The position numbers were made by a program, and so were the translations under genes. Under the pieces are notes generated by a model. That model was not told the DNA's origin and did not search any database. It saw only the letters and a program-made list of their open reading frames with translations. Shown here piece by piece: positions 26,449 through 34,836 of a DNA stretch of 64,000 nt. The stretch's first letter is position 1. The number at the start of each line of letters is the position of its first letter. This DNA comes from Cupriavidus pauculus (GTDB taxonomy: Bacteria; Pseudomonadota; Gammaproteobacteria; Burkholderiales; Burkholderiaceae), in contig NZ_CP033971.1 in assembly GCF_003854935.1 (NCBI RefSeq), positions 269,966-333,965 of the forward strand. The letters run 5' to 3'.

Positions 26449-27162
26449 ATGGCAGCTAGAATCATCACCGTTTTCAACCAGAAGGGCGGTTGCGGCAAGA
26501 CGATGACATGCATGCAGTTGTCGGCTGCCTTCGCGCTGCGCGGCCTGCGCGCTCTGCTCGTGGATATGGACAAGCAAGGGACCAGTACGATTTGGGCCGG
26601 CCAAGCAGGGAAAGAGCGTCCCTTTCCGGCGGAAGTCATAAGCTTGGCCCCGCTGCGCGAAAAAATGCTGGGAGAGATTGAGAAACGCGCCGACACGTAT
26701 GACTTCATATTCATCGACTGCCCGCCAGCTATCGAGTCATCCATCCCTTGGGCTGCGCTCAACATTTCGGATATCGCGTTGATCCCGGTCATACCCTTGA
26801 TGGACAACGTCTGGGCTAGCCGCGAAGCCAAAGAGCTTGCACGGAGGGCCAAGACCGAGAACCCAGCCTTGCAGACGTACTGCATCCCATCGATGTCTCG
26901 CCGCGGGAACGTGTTCAAGGCCTGCACCGAGATCCTTCAGGACGATCACGACATTCCGCTCCTGGATACGGGGCTGCAGCAGCGTAACGCTTACGGGGAA
27001 TCCCAAATGTTCGGGCTTAGTGTGCACGCCGTGTCAGGAGCATCGGCGGCAGTAAAGGAAGTTGAAGCTCTCGCTGACACGGTTCTTCAGAACCTAGGCT
27101 TTTCTGTTCAAAGGAAGCAGAGCAAAGGGAAAAACGCTAAGCAGAAAGAGGAGGTGGTCTGA
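26449..27162 (+). CDS. parA: ParA-family partition ATPase
   Basis: A 237-residue type Ib-like ParA without an N-terminal DNA-binding domain. The deviant Walker A motif KGGCGKT is at 12-18, the A' motif LLVDMDKQGT near 37-46, and Walker B FIFIDCPPAIE near 87. It drives plasmid segregation by an ATP-dependent gradient on the nucleoid, stimulated by ParB. GGAG lies five bases before the ATG at 26449; an upstream in-frame extension to 26389 lacks a site. Its stop overlaps the parB start (TGATG), showing translational coupling. Palindromes likely to be the centromere lie upstream. Confidence 0.92.
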   Translation: MAARIITVFNQKGGCGKTMTCMQLSAAFALRGLRALLVDMDKQGTSTIWAGQAGKERPFPAEVISLAPLREKMLGEIEKRADTYDFIFIDCPPAIESSIPWAALNISDIALIPVIPLMDNVWASREAKELARRAKTENPALQTYCIPSMSRRGNVFKACTEILQDDHDIPLLDTGLQQRNAYGESQMFGLSVHAVSGASAAVKEVEALADTVLQNLGFSVQRKQSKGKNAKQKEEVV

Positions 27163-28190
27163 TGGCAAAGAGTCGACTCGAGCAAATGCGGGACCAGGCC
27201 GCCAAAGCTCTTTCAGCAGCGCCTCCCGCAGATCGTTTCGCGCGCGCTCAGGCTTTGGTGGAGCGTCAGCCGAATGGCTTCGCGGAAAAACGTATGGATG
27301 CTCCGGCGCCCGACAGTACTGCCTCGGTCACTGCTCCCGCCGCGATCACCCTTCATCCTGCCGACGCAACCGAGCCCCGCGATAGGGAGCCGTACTTCGA
27401 AGAAGTCGATATCTCTCTAATTGATGAGAACCCGTACAACGCGCGCCGCCTCTACCGTCCGGAGCGTGTGCATGAACTCGCAGGCGAAATTCGGGCAGAC
27501 GGTCAACTCGTTCCGGGTCTAGCGACAATCAGGAACGGTCGCCGCGTGCTGGCGGGTGGTCACTACCGATTCCGCGCCCTCAAGGCCGCTGGAAAGACCC
27601 GGATGAAACTGATGATTCATCCGGACCTCACTGACCAACAGCTCTACCAGATCTCGTATAAGGAGAATGCGGAGCGTGAGCAGCAGTCCCCGCTCGATAA
27701 TGCGCTCGCATGGAAATCGCTCATGGACGAGGGCATCTATCCGAACGAGTCGGCCATTTCGGAAGCTACGGGCATGTCTTTGCCGAACGTCAACAAGACG
27801 ATGTCGATCCTCAAGTTGTCCGACGGCATACTGGACATCGTGAAGGAACGGCCGGAACCGTTTGCGCTTTCTACCTTGTATCAGCTGACCTTGCTTGAGC
27901 GAGCAGCAGGATCTTCTGTCGCGGCGACGATGGCCATGAAGGTGCGAGACGAAGTTGCCGTGTGTCGGGATGTCGAGGAAGCACGCGCGCGCTACGAGAA
28001 CAAGCCAGCGCGCAAGCAGAAGGAGACTTCTCGTCAGCACAAGCTGCTTTCGGCGGACGGGAAGCCGTTGGGCGTGTTGAAGGACTGGGATTCTGGGAAG
28101 GTGACCTTTGAAATCACGCTGCTGGATCCGGTGCGGCGCCAGGCGCTCGTCGAGGAGTTGAAAGCAAAGTTCACATCCACCGAGGCTTAG
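27162..28190 (+). CDS. parB: ParB-family partition protein
   Basis: A 342-residue ParB. After a variable lead of about 75 residues that probably contacts ParA, the CTP-binding ParB/Srx domain appears: ISLIDENPYNARRLY near 86-100, then AGGHYRFRALKAAG near 128-141. The helix-turn-helix is seen in ESAISEATGMSLPNVNKTMSIL near 193-214. A basic linker and a C-terminal dimerisation part follow. It should bind the palindromes at 25643-26262 and form the partition complex. The start codon overlaps the parA stop. The diverged spacing suggests a plasmid rather than chromosomal ParB. Confidence 0.9.
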   Translation: MAKSRLEQMRDQAAKALSAAPPADRFARAQALVERQPNGFAEKRMDAPAPDSTASVTAPAAITLHPADATEPRDREPYFEEVDISLIDENPYNARRLYRPERVHELAGEIRADGQLVPGLATIRNGRRVLAGGHYRFRALKAAGKTRMKLMIHPDLTDQQLYQISYKENAEREQQSPLDNALAWKSLMDEGIYPNESAISEATGMSLPNVNKTMSILKLSDGILDIVKERPEPFALSTLYQLTLLERAAGSSVAATMAMKVRDEVAVCRDVEEARARYENKPARKQKETSRQHKLLSADGKPLGVLKDWDSGKVTFEITLLDPVRRQALVEELKAKFTSTEA

Positions 28191-28410
28191 CCCGTAGCGA
28201 TCCGTTCTGGGCTTCACCCTCCGCCTAGACATACTCTTCCCTTGGGCGCTTCACCATTAGCGCCCACTCTCGCCGCTACCCAATAATGTTCACCTCCAGA
28301 TGTTTACCTAAGAGCACTTGCGGTTTAAGTGATTTGGTAAACACTGTAAACCCTTTAGTAAACCTTTAGCTTCTGCAAACGCCTGATTTCATTGGATTTT
28401 TCACGCTCAA

Positions 28411-29027
28411 GGTGAACGATGATGGGGCAATGGTGAAGTTCTATGGGGTCCTAGGGGTGTGGATTTGGGGATCGGGTGAAACGCTTTGGGGAGAAGGGGT
28501 TGTGGATTTGGGGCACAGGTGAATGCCGTTAGGGATCAACGCCTGAAGACATAGGGTGAACCCATTTGGGGATCCCAGGGGTGAAGTGATTTGGGGCGCC
28601 GCGTGCCCGGGATTCCACCTCAAGTCCCATAGGTGAATAGTTTTGGGTCCAAGGATGGGTGAAAGGATTTGGGTCCTTAAGTAGCACAGCTACCCGGAAA
28701 CCCTTTCGGTATCGACAAGGTGAACATCCTTGGGGGCAGCATAGGTGAAGGACTTTGGGGTAAAGTCAGTTGGTGTGCGCTTACTTTACAGCTGTAAATA
28801 CCCCCCAGGTGAACTCCTTTGAGGAATCGTTGGTGAAAGGATTTAGGGATTCCGTCTGAGCATCGTCGGCATTGCATCAAGGAAGCACCGTGGGCCCCAA
28901 TGGCTTTCACCTTTCGCGAGGTTCTCGCCTCAAAACAGTGGCCTCAACCTGCAGCATTTCGCTGTGGTCTGTGAAAGGTGAACATATTTGGGTAGCTTTC
29001 GGAGCGCTAGGGTGAACCCTTTTGGGG
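28411..29027 (+). repeat. Iteron array, probable replication origin (oriV)
   Basis: At least fourteen direct repeats of GGTGAA-N5-TTTGGGG, all in one orientation and 17 bases long, start at 28411, 28432, 28475, 28518, 28555, 28580, 28632, 28658, 28719, 28744, 28808, 28832, 28977 and 29011. Shortened copies start at 28456 and 28498. Many neighbours are 20-26 bases apart, about two helical turns. The array is preceded by an AT-rich tract (28275-28410) with three GTAAAC repeats at 28337, 28346 and 28358, a candidate melting region. It lies directly upstream of the Rep_3 initiator gene, which would bind the iterons. The N5 centre varies freely. Confidence 0.85.
28785..28798. repeat. Palindrome TTTACAGCTGTAAA in the origin
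   Basis: A perfect 14-base palindrome sits between iterons in the origin region. It may bind a host or plasmid protein; no known box matches exactly. Confidence 0.4.
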
Positions 29028-29110
29028 TGAGCCCGGCTTTACCGGGGCAGGGAAGTCATTGATTCGACTGGCCTATGCTGGAGAACCGTTGGAAAACTAC
29101 ACGTACCCTT

Positions 29111-29147
29111 GATAGGTGAACAATACGCGTCTAAGATTTCACCCATC
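29111..29147. promoter_or_regulatory. Inverted half-iterons, probable Rep operator
   Basis: GATAGGTGAA (29111-29120) faces TTCACCCATC (29138-29147) with 9 of 10 bases matching and 17 bases between. Each arm contains the iteron half-site GGTGAA. In iteron plasmids, Rep dimers repress their own gene at such inverted half-iterons just before the start codon, which here is at 29166. Confidence 0.65.
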
Positions 29148-29165
29148 AAGAGTCGGGAAATAGAC

Positions 29166-30473
29166 ATGCCGCGAGCCAAGGCGCCTGCAAAGGGATCCCA
29201 GATTGCACTGTTCCAGCAAGCTGAGGTGCCCGAACCATTCAAGAAGGCGGTCCAGGCAATCCACGTTTCGCCAGTGGGCGGCGCACTGACTCTCCAACAG
29301 CGCCGGCTGTTTAACGCGCTGATCAAAAACGCAATCGAGCATCGCCTGGGTCAAGCCGGGTCTACGGACACCTTCCAGATTTCGATCCCCGAGATGATGT
29401 CCAACCTGGCTTTGACCACAAAGGACACCGGGTACATCAAAGAGACGGCAAAGTCGCTGATGCGCACGGTTGTCGACTGGGATCAACTGAATAGCGATGG
29501 AACTGCAACCTGGACCGGGTCGACGCTCTTGGCCGGCGCGAAGATTACCGGCTCCTTGCTTTCGTACTCGTTTGCGCCCCAGATCAGAGAGGAACTCCTG
29601 AATCCGGAGCGCTACGCAATGATCGACATGCGTATCGCGAAGCTATTCCGCAGGGCGCATTCCCTTGCCCTGTGGGAGAACACGGTTCGGTACGAACGCG
29701 TTGGAATTACGGCCCGCATTCCTCTGCCGGTGTTTCGCAATCTGATTCTCGGACGCGAGGAGAGCGAGACGAAGTACAAGGAGTACAAGATCTTCAAGCG
29801 TGCAGTCCTGAACCCCTGCATAGCGGAGATCTGTGACGTCTCGGACCACACTCTTGAACTGATTGAGCACAAGATCGGTAGGTCGGTATCCGACCTCCAG
29901 TTCAAGATCACCCGCAAGGAACAAGCCGTCCAAGAAGACGCCGGGGGAGGTGAACTGGTGCAAGCGATGATCAAACTGGGTCTTCCGGCAAGCGAGGCTC
30001 GAAAGCTTGTCAAGACTCACAGCTCAGGATCGTTGCGAGACGCTTTGGCCTATGTTCGTGCCAGGCTGTCAAAGAAAAATGCCCCTGCCGTCGATAACGT
30101 TCCTGCCTACTTCCGTAAGACGTTGGCTGAGGCTTGGGGGCGAGGCATGGATGCGGAAGAGGTCGCCGAGCAGCCTGCAGCTGCCGAGGCTCCCAAAGCC
30201 AAGTCTGCAGCCGAAGCGATGGAGAAGTACATTGCCGCTCGGTTGCCCGTTGCTCAAGAATACTTCGCCGAACTATCGGCGGAAGAGCAGACGCCGCTGA
30301 TGGAGCGGTACAACGACCAGTGCGCGGCGGCCGATCTGAAGCTCGTGGCCAACAAGCGTCCTTCGAAACTTGCTCAAACGAGTTTCTACACTTGGCTAGC
30401 CGACCAAACTTGGGGGGCGCCTACATCGGAGGACATCCTTTCCTACGTATTAACCGGAAAGGTGGCTGTCTAG
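29166..30473 (+). CDS. Rep_3-family (RepB/RepA-like) replication initiator
   Basis: A 435-residue initiator. The first winged helix of Rep_3 proteins is seen at about 40-140 (LTLQQRRLFNALIKNAIEH, and ETAKSLMRTVVDWD), the second at about 170-260 (LALWENTVRYERVG, YKIFKRAVLNPCIAEI). The rest is a long C-terminal extension with Ala/Glu-rich linkers (about 330-365). It should bind the iterons as a monomer to open the origin and repress itself as a dimer at the inverted half-sites. I start at MPRAKAPAKG (29166) because an earlier in-frame start would overlap the operator. It defines the replicon type. Confidence 0.9.
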   Translation: MPRAKAPAKGSQIALFQQAEVPEPFKKAVQAIHVSPVGGALTLQQRRLFNALIKNAIEHRLGQAGSTDTFQISIPEMMSNLALTTKDTGYIKETAKSLMRTVVDWDQLNSDGTATWTGSTLLAGAKITGSLLSYSFAPQIREELLNPERYAMIDMRIAKLFRRAHSLALWENTVRYERVGITARIPLPVFRNLILGREESETKYKEYKIFKRAVLNPCIAEICDVSDHTLELIEHKIGRSVSDLQFKITRKEQAVQEDAGGGELVQAMIKLGLPASEARKLVKTHSSGSLRDALAYVRARLSKKNAPAVDNVPAYFRKTLAEAWGRGMDAEEVAEQPAAAEAPKAKSAAEAMEKYIAARLPVAQEYFAELSAEEQTPLMERYNDQCAAADLKLVANKRPSKLAQTSFYTWLADQTWGAPTSEDILSYVLTGKVAV

Positions 30474-30566
30474 GTGCGGGCGTTGTGGTCGAGTTGGAGC
30501 TCTCCAGCAGTGAACTTGCAAATTTGTCTGTCTGTAAAGCCAGCTTAGACAGATTCAATGGGCAGC

Positions 30567-32294
30567 TTAAGCTAGACCTGCTTCGATCACGAACCGAGAG
30601 GTCGGGCTCTTCTTTGCTGTAGAAAGAAGCATAACGCGTCTGGCGCGGGTGGCCCCGACGTAGAACAACCTCCGTTCCTCCGACTCGACGCTGCCTTCAT
30701 CTGGGATGACTGTTTCCTCCAGCCGAATGAGGGCGGTGTGATCCCACTCTAGCCCTTTGCTGGAATGGAATGTCGTAAGCACGATCGCGTCGGCAGTAGC
30801 CTCGTTGTTCTTTCGACGAAGAAAGTTCAGTCGGTCGGAGAAGCTACCGTTCAGGCGTGACAGCACATCGTACGTGGTGTTTATCGATCGCTTCCCTTGA
30901 TCGTTGCTAGCCCACTTCAGCATCCATTCGTGAACGCCATCCAGCACCAATGCGGGGAAGTCTCGCGTGCAAAGGGACCGCCACTCAGCCATCCTTTTGC
31001 TCAGATCGAGATACTTGCTTGCGGCGTCGTCTCCGAGCCCGGCCGCGAGCAATTCCTTTTTTGTCACATTCGAGGGGACTTTTGATGGGGTAATGAATTT
31101 TTGAATAACCTGGAGATCAGTGATCCCGATCCCGGCGAATCCAAGAACGGCGTCGAGACCAGCGGATTTGCCATGCTCTACAAGCGCGAGAAGGTTGCCA
31201 AACAGAGCGGACTCTGGCCGGTCAAGGATAGACCGGCCAGCGGCGCGGTGATATTTGACGCCATGGGAGCGGCATACCGCCTCGACTGGATCTAGGATTC
31301 TATTTGTACGAGCCAGTATTGCAGCGCTCTCGCCGCCGCGGATCGCTGCAGCCATTGCCTCGACCGCGGCCACAGCTTCCTTGTATTCATCATCGTGCCG
31401 GATGAACCTCACGTCACCGCCTGAACCCTTGAAAGCCACAAGCTCCTTTACTATTCGCTCCCGGTTATTGCGAATTACTTTGTCGGCAACCGATAGAATC
31501 TCCGAGTGCGAGCGGTAATTGATCCCGAGCACGATTTGTCGTGCATCAAACTCTCTTACGAATGCGTCAATTCCCTTCTTGCCTAGCGCAGAGCGGAAGC
31601 AAAAAATGGTCTGATCATCGTCGGCAACCACGGCCGTTGCAGCGCCGGCGCGGGCATGTATGCTGGTCCATTCTGCCTGCAGCTGATCCGAATCCTGGAA
31701 CTCATCAACCAGCAACGCATCAACAGCGAATGGTTTGATAGTGCCGTCACGCATCCCGCGTACCGCGTGGCGCATGAGGTCCTGGAAATCCAGCCTGCCA
31801 TTGCGCTCTAGAGCTTGCTGATATCCCGCATAGAGCTGGCCTTCAACCGTGTCAGCGGACGGATAGCTTAACTCCGTCTTACACTTCTCGATCGCCGACA
31901 CCGCATCTTCCAATTTCCATTCCAGCCCCATTTCCTGTAACAACTGAACAACAATTGCTGCACGCTCGCCATCGGTTGCGATGTCTGGCCTTTTGCTGGC
32001 CGTTAGGGATAGTTGCTTGTAGGCCAACGAATGGAACGTGCCCGCGATTAAACGCTTCTTGGCAGATGGACCCGTCAGGGCCAAGATTCGGTCTCGGAGC
32101 TCAATCGCGGCATCCTTGCTGAAGGTGACCGCGCCTACAGACACGCGAGGGTCGCTCAGTAGCAAGGCGGCCTTGGCTGCGATTGTGGCCGTTTTTCCCG
32201 CCCCCGGCACAGCCACCGCGACGCAATGGTCACGGCATTCCACTACTTCCCGTTGAGAGGGATTCAGTTTTTCAAGGGCTTTGTGGAGGGACAT
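30567..32294 (-). CDS. UvrD/Rep-family superfamily 1 DNA helicase
   Basis: A 575-residue SF1A helicase, shorter than UvrD (about 720). Q motif LNPSQREVVEC at 10-20, Walker A AVPGAGKT at 28-35, Walker B LLVDEFQDSDQLQ near 188-200, motif III region DDDQTIFCFRSALGKKG, motif V TFHSSKGLEWD and motif VI RRLFYVGATRARR are all visible. It should unwind DNA 3' to 5'. It lies next to, and convergent with, the rep gene, which fits a plasmid replication or transfer accessory helicase, but phage- or defence-linked helicases of this size also exist. No nuclease domain is seen. Confidence 0.88.
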   Translation of the reverse strand: MSLHKALEKLNPSQREVVECRDHCVAVAVPGAGKTATIAAKAALLLSDPRVSVGAVTFSKDAAIELRDRILALTGPSAKKRLIAGTFHSLAYKQLSLTASKRPDIATDGERAAIVVQLLQEMGLEWKLEDAVSAIEKCKTELSYPSADTVEGQLYAGYQQALERNGRLDFQDLMRHAVRGMRDGTIKPFAVDALLVDEFQDSDQLQAEWTSIHARAGAATAVVADDDQTIFCFRSALGKKGIDAFVREFDARQIVLGINYRSHSEILSVADKVIRNNRERIVKELVAFKGSGGDVRFIRHDDEYKEAVAAVEAMAAAIRGGESAAILARTNRILDPVEAVCRSHGVKYHRAAGRSILDRPESALFGNLLALVEHGKSAGLDAVLGFAGIGITDLQVIQKFITPSKVPSNVTKKELLAAGLGDDAASKYLDLSKRMAEWRSLCTRDFPALVLDGVHEWMLKWASNDQGKRSINTTYDVLSRLNGSFSDRLNFLRRKNNEATADAIVLTTFHSSKGLEWDHTALIRLEETVIPDEGSVESEERRLFYVGATRARRVMLLSTAKKSPTSRFVIEAGLA

Positions 32295-32469
32295 AGTGCT
32301 GCTGGATCAGATCAGGCCATTGGACCGGTACTGTCAGACCTGCTCGGATTTGTCCCGGCAACATGGCGCAAGTGCCACGAGCCTTCTCGGGCATGTGCCT
32401 CATTCTCGCACTGCGAGGGACATGGTCCGACCGACTCCGACCACGATTTGTGAGAGCGTTGCAAAGACG

Positions 32470-32484
32470 TGCCACATGGTGGCA
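32470..32484. promoter_or_regulatory. Inverted repeat TGCCAC-ATG-GTGGCA
   Basis: A perfect 6-base inverted repeat in the 248-base gap between the helicase gene and the end of the transfer operon. It could be an operator for the helicase gene. Confidence 0.3.
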
Positions 32485-32542
32485 TCAAGACCAATCAAGA
32501 CTTAGTGGAGCGGACCTGATGCCACGATGGCTGAGCGGCAGA

Positions 32543-33376
32543 TCAGATGCCGCGCACCGTTGTCATGAGCTTCAAATGGGTGGTGTAGCTGCGAAGGCCC
32601 AACGGCTGGAACTTGCGCAGGAACCGCGACACTTCCTCGTTGACATCGCTCTGGTCCCGGATGCCGTTCCAGACCATGAAATCGAACTGATCCATCGTCT
32701 GGTCGAACTTGACCAGAACCTGCAGCGCGCGGACGGCAAAACGCGAGTAAGCCTGAATCTCGAGCGAGAGCGAAGGGCGCTGGATCGTCGGCGCAAAGAC
32801 GATGTCTCCCGCCGCACGCATCTCGGTTTCGCGTTGCTCCCTGTACGCCTTCGCCACGCGTACCTGTTCGTCGACGTAGTCCTCGAGTTTCGACAGCTCG
32901 CGTTCCAGGTACGCCTCCAACGTGGAAAGCTCGGCGCGCGTGAAGGTGCTTTGGCCGAACCGCTGGAGATTGAGCGACATCCGGTTCATGTAGGGCCACC
33001 ATTGCTCGAAGAGGGGGCGCAGGCGCGTGTGATTCAGCTTCAAAGCGACAGGCACGACGGCTGCCCCCGCGAGCTCGCGGTCGAGGATCTGCAGGCCGAG
33101 TTCGCGACGCCGGCGGATGATCGCCTGGCGCTGCTCAGGCGGTAGTTCACGAAAGAGCTTGCGCGTCCGCTCGACGTCAGCTTTGCGCTGCTCATGATCG
33201 GCCGGCGAGAGCAGGCCCTCGTTGCGCAGCGCATCGGCCGAAGCATCCATCTCGTTGAGCTCGTGCTCGACGTCCCCGGTGCTGTCGATGGTTCCGAGCG
33301 TGCTCGGGGTAGGGGAAGCCGCTACCGAAGCGTCCAGGATGTTCTCATCGGCGGGGATCAGGTCGGTCGTGGTCAT
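32543..33376 (-). CDS. DUF1845 / AcaB-like (PFL_4669-type) conjugative element protein
   Basis: A 277-residue soluble protein. After an acidic lead of about 60 residues come charged helices, then the family block MSLNLQRFGQSTFTRAELST near 130-150 and the C-terminal SLEIQAYSRFAVRALQVLVKFDQ and FMVWNGIRDQSDVN. I read this as DUF1845, the family that includes AcaB of IncC plasmids and PFL_4669 proteins of integrating conjugative elements. AcaB is a transcription activator of transfer genes, so a regulatory role is possible. It is the last gene of the leftward operon. The start (ATG ending at 33376) follows CGGAG. Family assignment is from memory of the pattern. Confidence 0.62.
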   Translation of the reverse strand: MTTTDLIPADENILDASVAASPTPSTLGTIDSTGDVEHELNEMDASADALRNEGLLSPADHEQRKADVERTRKLFRELPPEQRQAIIRRRRELGLQILDRELAGAAVVPVALKLNHTRLRPLFEQWWPYMNRMSLNLQRFGQSTFTRAELSTLEAYLERELSKLEDYVDEQVRVAKAYREQRETEMRAAGDIVFAPTIQRPSLSLEIQAYSRFAVRALQVLVKFDQTMDQFDFMVWNGIRDQSDVNEEVSRFLRKFQPLGLRSYTTHLKLMTTVRGI

Positions 33377-33431
33377 GATTTCTCCGTTTGGAAGGCCATC
33401 CACATGGCCTTGTCGTCATTGAGTGGCCGGA

Positions 33432-34049
33432 CTATTTGCCGACATGGAACGACGCCGCTAGGCGCCAGCAAAGCAGGCCCACCAGGCACACCACATAGGT
33501 CCACCAATTGGCGAGCAGGGTAACCGGGAGAAGCAATGCGGAGGCTCCAATCCCGAAGCAAAGCATGAGGCCGTGGGCTGCGACATGGAAGGACACGGGA
33601 TTGGCGAATCCCGCGCTTGCAGCCCGGATCTTTCGTGATACCGATCCATCGTTGAAAACTGCCAGAATCAACACTGTCGCGCCCAAGAGCCAGTGGTGGG
33701 CTACCGCCGAACGGTATAGCGCGCGATAGATGGTCAGCCAGAAGTGTTGCATCCAGCCGCGGCCGAACGTTGACGCGCCCCCGTCCGAGAAAGCCGTCGG
33801 GGTATCGGAACCCGCGAAGGATGCTTTCACCGCCCCGGAGTCGATAAACCACTCGCGAAAGCGGGCGTTTGCCGATGCCACCGCGATATCTGCCTTCTCC
33901 GTCCCAAGGACCCCTTCGACAGACGCCTGTTCGGAACGACTGATCTCGAACGCTGTCTGGTCCTGAATGAATGGCGCCAGCGTGCAGATCATGAGTGGCG
34001 AAATAATCAGCCAAAGACGGACGTGGGATGCGAATCGGCTACTTGCCAT
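33432..34049 (-). CDS. DUF4400 conjugation membrane protein
   Basis: A 205-residue protein with a first hydrophobic segment at about 12-27, a periplasmic-sized loop to about 110, and three further membrane segments at about 118-132, 155-175 and 180-197. The middle part with RGWMQHFWLTIYRALYR and the end SFHVAAHGLMLCFG match DUF4400 (TIGR03747-type) proteins, which lie beside coupling-protein genes in conjugative elements. It is three bases from the gene upstream and therefore in the same operon. Its role in transfer is not known. Confidence 0.75.
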   Translation of the reverse strand: MASSRFASHVRLWLIISPLMICTLAPFIQDQTAFEISRSEQASVEGVLGTEKADIAVASANARFREWFIDSGAVKASFAGSDTPTAFSDGGASTFGRGWMQHFWLTIYRALYRSAVAHHWLLGATVLILAVFNDGSVSRKIRAASAGFANPVSFHVAAHGLMLCFGIGASALLLPVTLLANWWTYVVCLVGLLCWRLAASFHVGK

Positions 34050-34052
34050 GGT

Positions 34053-34349
34053 TCAGATCCACCGCAGTAGCAGCAGGACGGGGAAGCTGGGAATCGCGAC
34101 AAGCGCGGCCCAGAACACACCCGGCCTGGCGAGAGAGATGTGCACAAGCGCGAAGCAAGGTGCGGCCTTGGGGGCTGTGAAGGCATCGGGCGGCGTCTCG
34201 GCCGGATAGGCATGCGAGGCCAACCAGTCGTCCATGGCCAGCGCCAGGGCCGGGTCGACGTTACAGATGCGCGCGGCCACCATGGCCGGAATACGGCGAA
34301 GCCGCTGCGCGACTCGGCGTGCGTCAGTGTGCAAAGCTGCCAGCGACAT
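34053..34349 (-). CDS. Small hypothetical protein of the transfer operon
   Basis: A 98-residue protein with one membrane segment near the C-terminus (about 78-96, VFWAALVAIPSFPVLLLL). The N-terminal part is basic and helical (ARRVAQRLRRIPAMVAARI). Its start overlaps the end of the gene upstream by 26 bases, and its stop is three bases from the DUF4400 gene, so it is in the operon. I do not recognise the family. A role as a small inner membrane partner of the coupling protein is only a guess. Confidence 0.6.
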   Translation of the reverse strand: MSLAALHTDARRVAQRLRRIPAMVAARICNVDPALALAMDDWLASHAYPAETPPDAFTAPKAAPCFALVHISLARPGVFWAALVAIPSFPVLLLLRWI

Positions 34350-34830
34350 CGTAGCTCTCGAAGTAACGGGAGAAGGCGTATCCGGTCAGCACCCGGGCCG
34401 CAAGTTGAAATGCAGCACAGCGCTGGGAAATCTCGCCGGGGACCGGCTCGTCAACGACTTGGCAGACGTAGCCTGCCAGCTGCCGTTGCTCGAATGCCGG
34501 GATCGATTCGTGGAACGGATACCAGACGTTGTACTTCTCGCCCTTGAATGCGGCATAGCGCTTGTTGTACAGGTCGTGCGCGCGCGAGAAGAGGCCCTTC
34601 ATGAACGCGACAGACGGATCGCCATGCTTGCGCGCGGCGCGCCATGCTGCGATGCCGTCCGTCAGCATTTCTTTGATCAAAGGCTCTTCACGCACACGGT
34701 AGTTCGTGCCGATGTAGTCGACCACGCGCGCGCAGATCTCATCGAGGTCCGGAGAGAGGGTGAACACCGGGGAGAGCTTCGCCGACAGATTGTGTTGCTT
34801 GATAACTTCGCGGAACAGGCTGCTGCGCAT
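34324..34830 (-). CDS. Hypothetical soluble protein of the transfer operon
   Basis: A 168-residue protein with no signal peptide or membrane segment and mixed helices. The centre has DLDEICARVVDYIGTNYRV and a Tyr-rich stretch KRYAAFKGEKYNVWYPFHES. I do not recognise it. It begins six bases after the coupling ATPase gene stops and overlaps the next gene, so it is co-transcribed. In related conjugative operons a small accessory gene often sits at this place, but its role cannot be read from the sequence. Confidence 0.65.
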   Translation of the reverse strand: MRSSLFREVIKQHNLSAKLSPVFTLSPDLDEICARVVDYIGTNYRVREEPLIKEMLTDGIAAWRAARKHGDPSVAFMKGLFSRAHDLYNKRYAAFKGEKYNVWYPFHESIPAFEQRQLAGYVCQVVDEPVPGEISQRCAAFQLAARVLTGYAFSRYFESYDVAGSFAH

Positions 34831-34836
34831 GGATGG

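Noticed and set aside
28411-29027. Repeated GGTGAA units as a CRISPR array
   Set aside because: Repeats are only 17 bases, with variable centres, irregular spacing and no Cas genes. Position before rep identifies iterons.
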